Shown: one piece after another, positions 59,701-64,000 of the stretch
Numbering within the stretch: position 1 is the stretch's first letter
Layout: every line of letters starts with the position of its first letter
DNA from: Klebsormidium nitens
Lineage: Eukaryota > Streptophyta > Klebsormidiophyceae > Klebsormidiales > Klebsormidiaceae
Assembly (NCBI GenBank): GCA_000708835.1
Contig: DF237102.1
Span: 106,153-170,152, forward strand
DNA: 64,000 nt
Direction of reading: 5' to 3'
The notes under the pieces: model-generated
Databases searched by the model: none
Seen by the model: only the letters and a program-made list of their open reading frames with translations
Told to the model about the DNA's origin: nothing
Made by a program: the position numbers and the translations under genes

Positions 59701-60456
59701 GCTGCTCGGGAGGTCCAATGGCTCGAAGCCACGTGGCTGGCGGTCATTGGACTCCGGGGCTCCCAGGGCAAACGTCAGCGCGACGTTGGACAATTCAAGT
59801 TCGGCGCTCCCCCCCCGGAGGTTAAGGCAGCGCGGGGGGTTGTCGGCACCCCCCTGGGACGGAATGGGGTCCGCGGTACTCCTCTGAAGCGGAGATGGAA
59901 CCGGTGCGTTTGTCGGCCGCTCGGTCGGCTGATCCGGGTTAGACGGATTCGGGTTTGGCGGACCTTGGTTTGGCTGGCCTGAGGAAGGCTGACCGGTGCT
60001 TGGCTGATCAAAGGCGGGCTGATCCGGGTTAAGCAGACCGGAATTTGATTCATCCGAACTTGGCAGGTCGGGGTTTGGGAACGGCTGACCAGCAATAGGC
60101 TGACCAACGAGTGGTTGACCACCGGTTAACTGATCAAGGTTTGACGGATTGGGCGTTGGTTGAACGGGGTTAGGCTGACCGGCGCTGGAGGGGTATGGGT
60201 CGTCCGTAGGCAGGTCGGGGAGGACTTCGGACGGGTCTTGCTGCGACAAGACGTCCGATTTGGAGCCGATAGAGTCGTTCCGTCCGAAGCAGTTGCCTCC
60301 GCCGAACATGCGGGGCACACCAGCAACGAACACCCCACCGCTGCACGCAAAATATCGAGTGTAAACAATCTCGCACTTCTTCTCTAGGAGGATGCTTTCG
60401 CGGGTCGGAAAAGTACGGGCGCAGCGAACGTACGTGCTTATTAGACGGCCATGCAT
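53734..60456 (-). CDS. F-box/Kelch-repeat protein (SAGL1-like) with QP-rich N-terminal extension
   Basis: F-box/Kelch proteins are substrate receptors of SCF ubiquitin ligases: the F-box binds SKP1 and the Kelch propeller binds targets. Minus-strand exons are 60456-59207, 58739-58502, 57950-57779, 57166-56859, 56033-55869, 55009-54885 and 54025-53734; all phases agree (about 849 residues; another ATG lies at 60309). The F-box starts IVLPGLPDDLAMLCVARVPR (from about 472) and crosses the exon 2/3 junction. At least five Kelch units follow, with the pattern V(Y/F)DP...W and, in units 1, 2 and 5, VGG/AGG/LGG; units 3 and 4 lack the Gly pair. Layout and motifs resemble Arabidopsis At1g55270/At1g22040-type proteins. 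The first 416 residues are disordered, with NPDQP/STGQP-type repeats that land-plant relatives lack. Four or more exon ends have decayed intronic copies. Confidence 0.9.
53995..54200 (-). repeat. decayed copy of the Kelch gene exon 7 acceptor end
   Basis: The first bases of exon 7 with its acceptor (53995-54030) recur almost exactly at 54160-54195 (GGAGTTGGTCGCCTCGCGGT followed by AGCACTTGATCCTG). It is intronic and upstream of the exon. Confidence 0.9.
54087..54122 (-). repeat. C-rich telomere-like dispersed repeat, copy 5 (Kelch intron 6, reverse)
   Basis: Reads ACGGGTAGGGTTGGCATGGG, then GGTTGAGGGTGCG on the plus strand. It is the reverse complement of the common pattern and lies between exon 7 and its echo. 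Confidence 0.6.
56822..56860 (-). repeat. 12-bp tandem repeat at the Kelch exon 4 donor
   Basis: Nearly three copies of GCGACCTGATAA directly follow the exon 4 donor in intron 4, so the bases right after GTGAGT are repetitive. It may be a slippage product. Confidence 0.75.
57131..57705 (-). repeat. array of decayed copies of the Kelch exon 4 acceptor end
   Basis: The exon 4 start and acceptor (57131-57180, TGGCGGTCCGCACCGGGAAG then GGGACCTGT) recur at 57311-57366 and 57480-57533, and more weakly at about 57664-57705. Spacing is about 170-180 bp. All are in intron 3, upstream of the true exon. Confidence 0.88.
57885..58155 (-). repeat. decayed copy of the F-box exon 3 acceptor end
   Basis: Exon 3 begins VKCVSKAWAMLIRSEELYKIR (from 57950). 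An upstream copy from 58144 reads VKYVVKTWAKAQSCEALYTLR and keeps GGCAG directly in front. It is out of frame with the true exon by distance. Confidence 0.85.
59062..59235 (-). repeat. decayed copy of the Kelch gene exon 1 donor end
   Basis: The exon 1 end (59204-59230, GTTGGGATCAGACATGACGG on the plus strand) is echoed at 59067-59090 (GTTAGGAACAGACATGACGG), downstream in gene direction. A GT donor (CCG|GTGAGC) is kept in the copy. Confidence 0.8.
59935..60190 (-). repeat. coding minisatellite in the Kelch gene N-terminus
   Basis: A degenerate repeat built from units such as GGCTGATCCGGGTTA and GGCTGACCGGTGCTT that encode (N/S)P(D/S)QP and (S/T)GQP steps. It stays in frame throughout, which points to selection or recent expansion. 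Confidence 0.7.
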
Positions 60457-60741
60457 GATGCCGCGCGGACTCCGCCACTGTAAGGCAGAACGGAGGTGTG
60501 GAAAGGCTCCTTAGCTTTGTGGATGAGATCGGCACCCAATCTAGTTTTGAAAAAGAGAGTGGACGAGAAACGGCAAGAGACCTGACCGATGCACCACCAT
60601 GATCCGACTTGATCAAAGTGTATGCTCAGGACTCTGGCAGTCATTGCATGCAGTAGTAGTAGATGCCGTACGCTACTGGAACAGGTAGTACTGAACACCT
60701 AATACCCCAGAAAGCCCAAATCCTCAAAACCCGCCACCCCT

Positions 60742-60749
60742 AAACCCTA
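60742..60749 (+). promoter_or_regulatory. telo-box AAACCCTA upstream of the Kelch gene
   Basis: An exact AAACCCTA within CCCTAAACCCTAG, about 290 bp before the Kelch open frame. Telo-boxes are common in plant promoters, but a single 8-bp match is weak evidence. Confidence 0.3.
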
Positions 60750-61369
60750 GCTTGGTAATCTGCCTTGCAAAGAACAAGTTAGGGACGGGTTCTTTGCTGC
60801 AAACAGAACCGAAAAAAAACGCTCGGTGGCTTGCAGACGGCAGGGGACCCTGTGTCTGGATACCGAAAGCTCACTCCATAGTGAAGGTGGACGAGGTCGC
60901 AAAAGCTCAGCAAAAAAACCTGTGCCCGAAATGGAACCAGAAGCTCCCCACCTAATGCTAGCAAGATCTAGCCGTTTTATCTTCGAAATGATTTGAGAAC
61001 AGCACTCCATGCTTAAAGAGGCATTTCCGGATCCATGCTTGCTCAAAAGGACTTGATTAACAACGCATCTCGTTTCCAAACTGAAGGACTTGATAACATA
61101 CTATGCCGCCAAAAGGCGGAGTATGACTGAACAAGGCAGAACAAGAGAAAGCGAGGACAAGCGGCGCACAAGACAAGCAACCAAAACAGCCTGCTCCTCT
61201 CACCTGAATATGGCTCTCAAACACGTAGTGCATACTCTAGTCGCTTTTTCAACAGGGACTGGAACACCCTTCTTACCTAGGAGTCCTGTCCCCATGCTCC
61301 AGTCCCTGCTGCGTGCTCGGTTTGCCCTTCCCAGAATTCGCTCTCAGGAACCGCCTTACGTGGCGATCG

Positions 61370-61596
61370 CAGACCTGCTCAAAGCTCTCGGACGGATCGG
61401 ACTGTCCCGAATCTCCATCGGACGATCCCGTCGTGCCGTCCACCTCCCCATCGAGGACCATTGGCACTGGCATGACGCTGCCACTGACGTCAGCGGTGCT
61501 GTCGCGCATGTCGTCGCGCGGGCGCTTGAGGGCCTTTTTCGGGTTGCGCGGGGTGGATGATATTGGCAGATCAGGATCGAGCGTCAGGTTCTCCAT
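61370..61596 (-). CDS. possible first exon of an unidentified gene
   Basis: On the minus strand an ATG in a strong context (A at -3, G at +4) opens a frame MENLTLDPDLPISSTPR, a basic stretch KKALKRPRDD (NLS-like) and an acidic Ser/Asp-rich run, up to SESFEQ followed by a possible donor GTCTGC. The frame could instead continue to a stop at 61273. No downstream exon was found with confidence. It looks like a disordered N-terminus. Confidence 0.3.
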
Positions 61597-63794
61597 TCTG
61601 GGGGGTTGTTCTTGAGAGGCGAAGGCTTGGGGTGGTGAGGATAGCTGGCGGGGAGCTCTGCATGACCGAGCACAGATCTGATTCAGGAACTAGTGTGCAC
61701 AATTATCACCAGCTACCTCGAAAACTATAATCACCACTCATACCAGATACTATCTTTGCCTGTTGTTTGACATTCAAGTAAGGAGAATTTGATGCTTGCT
61801 TCCGCATGGTTGTAGGCCCACTCTGATTGAGACTGATCAGACTCATGCATAAGACTCTCTTGCTACACTGAATCTCAAAGAATTTGCATAAAGTATTTCC
61901 AATGGCCAGAAATACAATCAGTGAACTCGTTAACATGAAGATAAGAGCCTGCGCAGATGATAAGCTGATGATAGGCTGAGCTCAGGAATGAGGGTCCTCC
62001 GGAAGGGAATTAGTGATGGTATTGCCAACAGAATAGACAGCCTGAGCTGATGAAAGCCGAGCTCAGGAAAGACCTCCTTCACTCTTTCTGTTTACCAAAT
62101 TTGTCACAGCAAGACATAAGTTGAGGAGAGTTACAGAATATCCTAACACCTGGAGGGACCAGAATCCTTCGGCAGCCGCAGAGGAGAGAAAAGTGGCAGA
62201 AGCATTGTAAGGGAAGCTTCACGATGACGGTCATGATGCACAAGGTTTAGTTGCCAATTAGAGCAATGCACCACTTTTGAAATGCCATGCAACACAGGCA
62301 GGCCACACACTGATGATTTGAAGGGATTTCCAACACTTTGATAACTGCCTTGCGACTATCTGCGCTCCAACTCCTTTCCCACACATGACACCTGTCACTG
62401 ATTGTGTGAACCTCGTGGATGGAGATTGGCTCCTCAATGCTGCCAATAAGTGGGAATTATGAAATGTCCAGCTATTCAACACAAGCACAAATGCCAGCTG
62501 AGACACAATCCTGGAGGAGAAGCAATTGGCAGCATTGCTTAGCTGTCCAGACACCAAAAGTGTGTAACGGCCTTTGTGCACAATGCAACACTGCAACTTT
62601 TTGGACAAGACAATCTCAAGTACACAGATCCAACACATGACAAGACCCGCCACTTCTGAAACCTCTCTATCTGCTAAAAGTTAACTCACCTTTTGTGATG
62701 ATAACTGTTTTTCGCAAGTCTCCAGATGCAGGATCCACTTGCCTTCCTGGTGGTTCTCGCTCGGAACAGACACAGTCGCGACCCCCGATTACAACTCGGG
62801 CTTGCAACCGCTCCTACCACATCACCCTCAAGACATACTGCATCTCTGTACCAGACCGCCTGCATCCCCCATTGCCGGCCCGCCTTTTGTGTCCAATGCC
62901 ACAGGGAAGGAGAAGCCTCTAGCCCTGGCTACGCAACCACCGTAAGCTGCATGTTTATCCGTCCTCCCTAGTCAATGTCGGCCGCCGCGCAGGATTGTTC
63001 TCCAAATCAGAGGATCCGCAAAGATTGCCACTTCACCACATTTGGCACAGCCGCCATTCTCACACGTATGCCGCCCTCCAAGCTGCACAAGGAAATCCTG
63101 GGATTTTGATGTGACACCTGCACTCCTTTTGCCCTGCTCGGCTGCGGATCCAATTTGCCAAGTGGCCGCTCGAGAAGGGAAAGGGGGAAGGAAATGGCTA
63201 CGTAAAGAGTAATTTTACATGCAAGGCGACAGGTGGCGGCATTGAAAGTGCTTGTGCTTACGGAAAGGCACTTTGGCGGAAGATATTTCGCTTTTCGGCC
63301 AGGATATTTTGCTTTTGGCCGCGCACGCAATCAACATGCTCTCCGCCGTCGTGCCACTTTTCAATGTGACGATTTGCCACGTCAAAATATCGGAAAGGTT
63401 ATGACAGATGGCATGATCTGAGTAACTATCCTAGCTCAGAAACCTCGCGATGATTGATTAGCTCGGCCGCGGCCCGCCCGATTGTACGGCCAAAGCAAGC
63501 CATCTGGAGCAATTCGAGCCGTTGGATGCGATATGGCGTGCGTACCGTAGGCAGGAAGGACCGTTCAATCGTTGGACGAGCGGAGCGGGCAGGCACCTGT
63601 GACCTGAGGCGTGGACTCTGGACGAAGTTACTGTTACAGGCTGGTCCAAAGCTGGCAAAGGTTCAACGGTTCAACGGTCACCACCGGTACTCTTTAGCTT
63701 CAAGTTTGGTTGAGTTTCACAAGGTAGATGAGAGATTCTGAAAAAGTTTATTAAGTACAGACTTCCTTGTGGAATCGTAGATACCGTTTCTTAA

Positions 63795-64000
63795 TCATCT
63801 CCTGGGAGAGGCCAGGTTGGCACACCAGAGAAGGAACCAGAACCGGACCCGCCCGATCTCCCGGACTTGATGTCCGCGGACGATGAGGATGATGAGAAGA
63901 CAGATTGGGGCTTGGGGGGGCGAGATGATCTTACGCCTGAGCAAAAACAGGCTCTGGAGGACTTGCTGGACGAGTTTCTCATTCGCTTGGAGGAGCTCTT
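63795..64000 (+). mobile_element. possible Ty3/gypsy pol fragment, cut by the window edge
   Basis: A frame open to the end of the window contains an acidic Pro-rich run, then DDLTPEQKQALEDLLDEF. Ty3/gypsy polyproteins have a similar L(T/S)xEQKxxLxxLLxxF segment between the protease and reverse transcriptase. No RT, protease or LTR is visible inside the window, and the frame is closed by a stop at 63792. It could instead be an exon of an unrelated acidic protein. Confidence 0.4.

Larger units (their letters stand above)
60457..63794. other. mostly non-coding region with one candidate exon
   Basis: Between the Kelch gene and the right-edge open frame. Apart from the candidate exon at 61370-61596 I see nothing supported; the other open frames lack protein-like composition. 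The stretch 62000-62700 is AT-richer than the gene regions. Confidence 0.4.

Noticed and set aside
59159-59887. 242-codon plus-strand frame opposite the Kelch gene exon 1
   Set aside because: It is an antisense shadow of the low-complexity N-terminus, with Gly/Ser/Arg bias arising from the reverse complement of Pro/Ser-rich codons.

Overview
The window is nuclear DNA of a green plant-lineage eukaryote. Every gene I could resolve is split by many short GT-AG introns (mostly 100-900 bp). The gene set is plant-like: MSH6 with an N-terminal Tudor domain, a plant-type DENN protein and an F-box/Kelch protein close to land-plant SAGL1-type proteins. Gene spacing (about seven genes in 64 kb), roughly even GC, an LRR-ROCO GTPase and an HGD-type kinase point to a streptophyte alga such as a Klebsormidium-like organism rather than a flowering plant. 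That placement is inference.

Layout: (+) MSH6, 21 exons, 1089-13687; (-) LRR-Roc-COR (ROCO) protein, 4 exons, 21119-15307, with a probable one-base frameshift; (-) DENN-domain protein, 12 exons, 33264-23229; (+) small two-exon hypothetical gene, 33904-35473; (-) Trm5-type tRNA methyltransferase with an N-terminal extension of about 1000 residues, 7 exons, 45643-37317; (+) novel protein ending in an HGD/DLG kinase-like domain, 11 exons, 46707-51768; (-) F-box/Kelch protein with a QP-rich N-terminus, 7 exons, 60456-53734. An open frame resembling the protease-RT linker of a Ty3/gypsy polyprotein enters at the right edge. DENN/hypothetical and Trm5/kinase are divergent pairs. The genes do not form a pathway.

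Most exon models were built by reading splice sites and checking intron phase from exon to exon. For MSH6, DENN (except its last exon), Trm5, kinase and Kelch the phases close across the whole gene.

The most unusual signal is a recurring structure. At 13 or more exon ends in four unrelated genes, the neighbouring intron carries one to several decayed tandem copies (about 35-100 bp) of that exon edge, usually with the splice site included. I call these exon-edge echoes. They reach a tandem array of about 135-bp units in front of one MSH6 exon, where two copies offer alternative acceptors in frame with the true exon. A C-rich, telomere-like short dispersed repeat also occurs five times.
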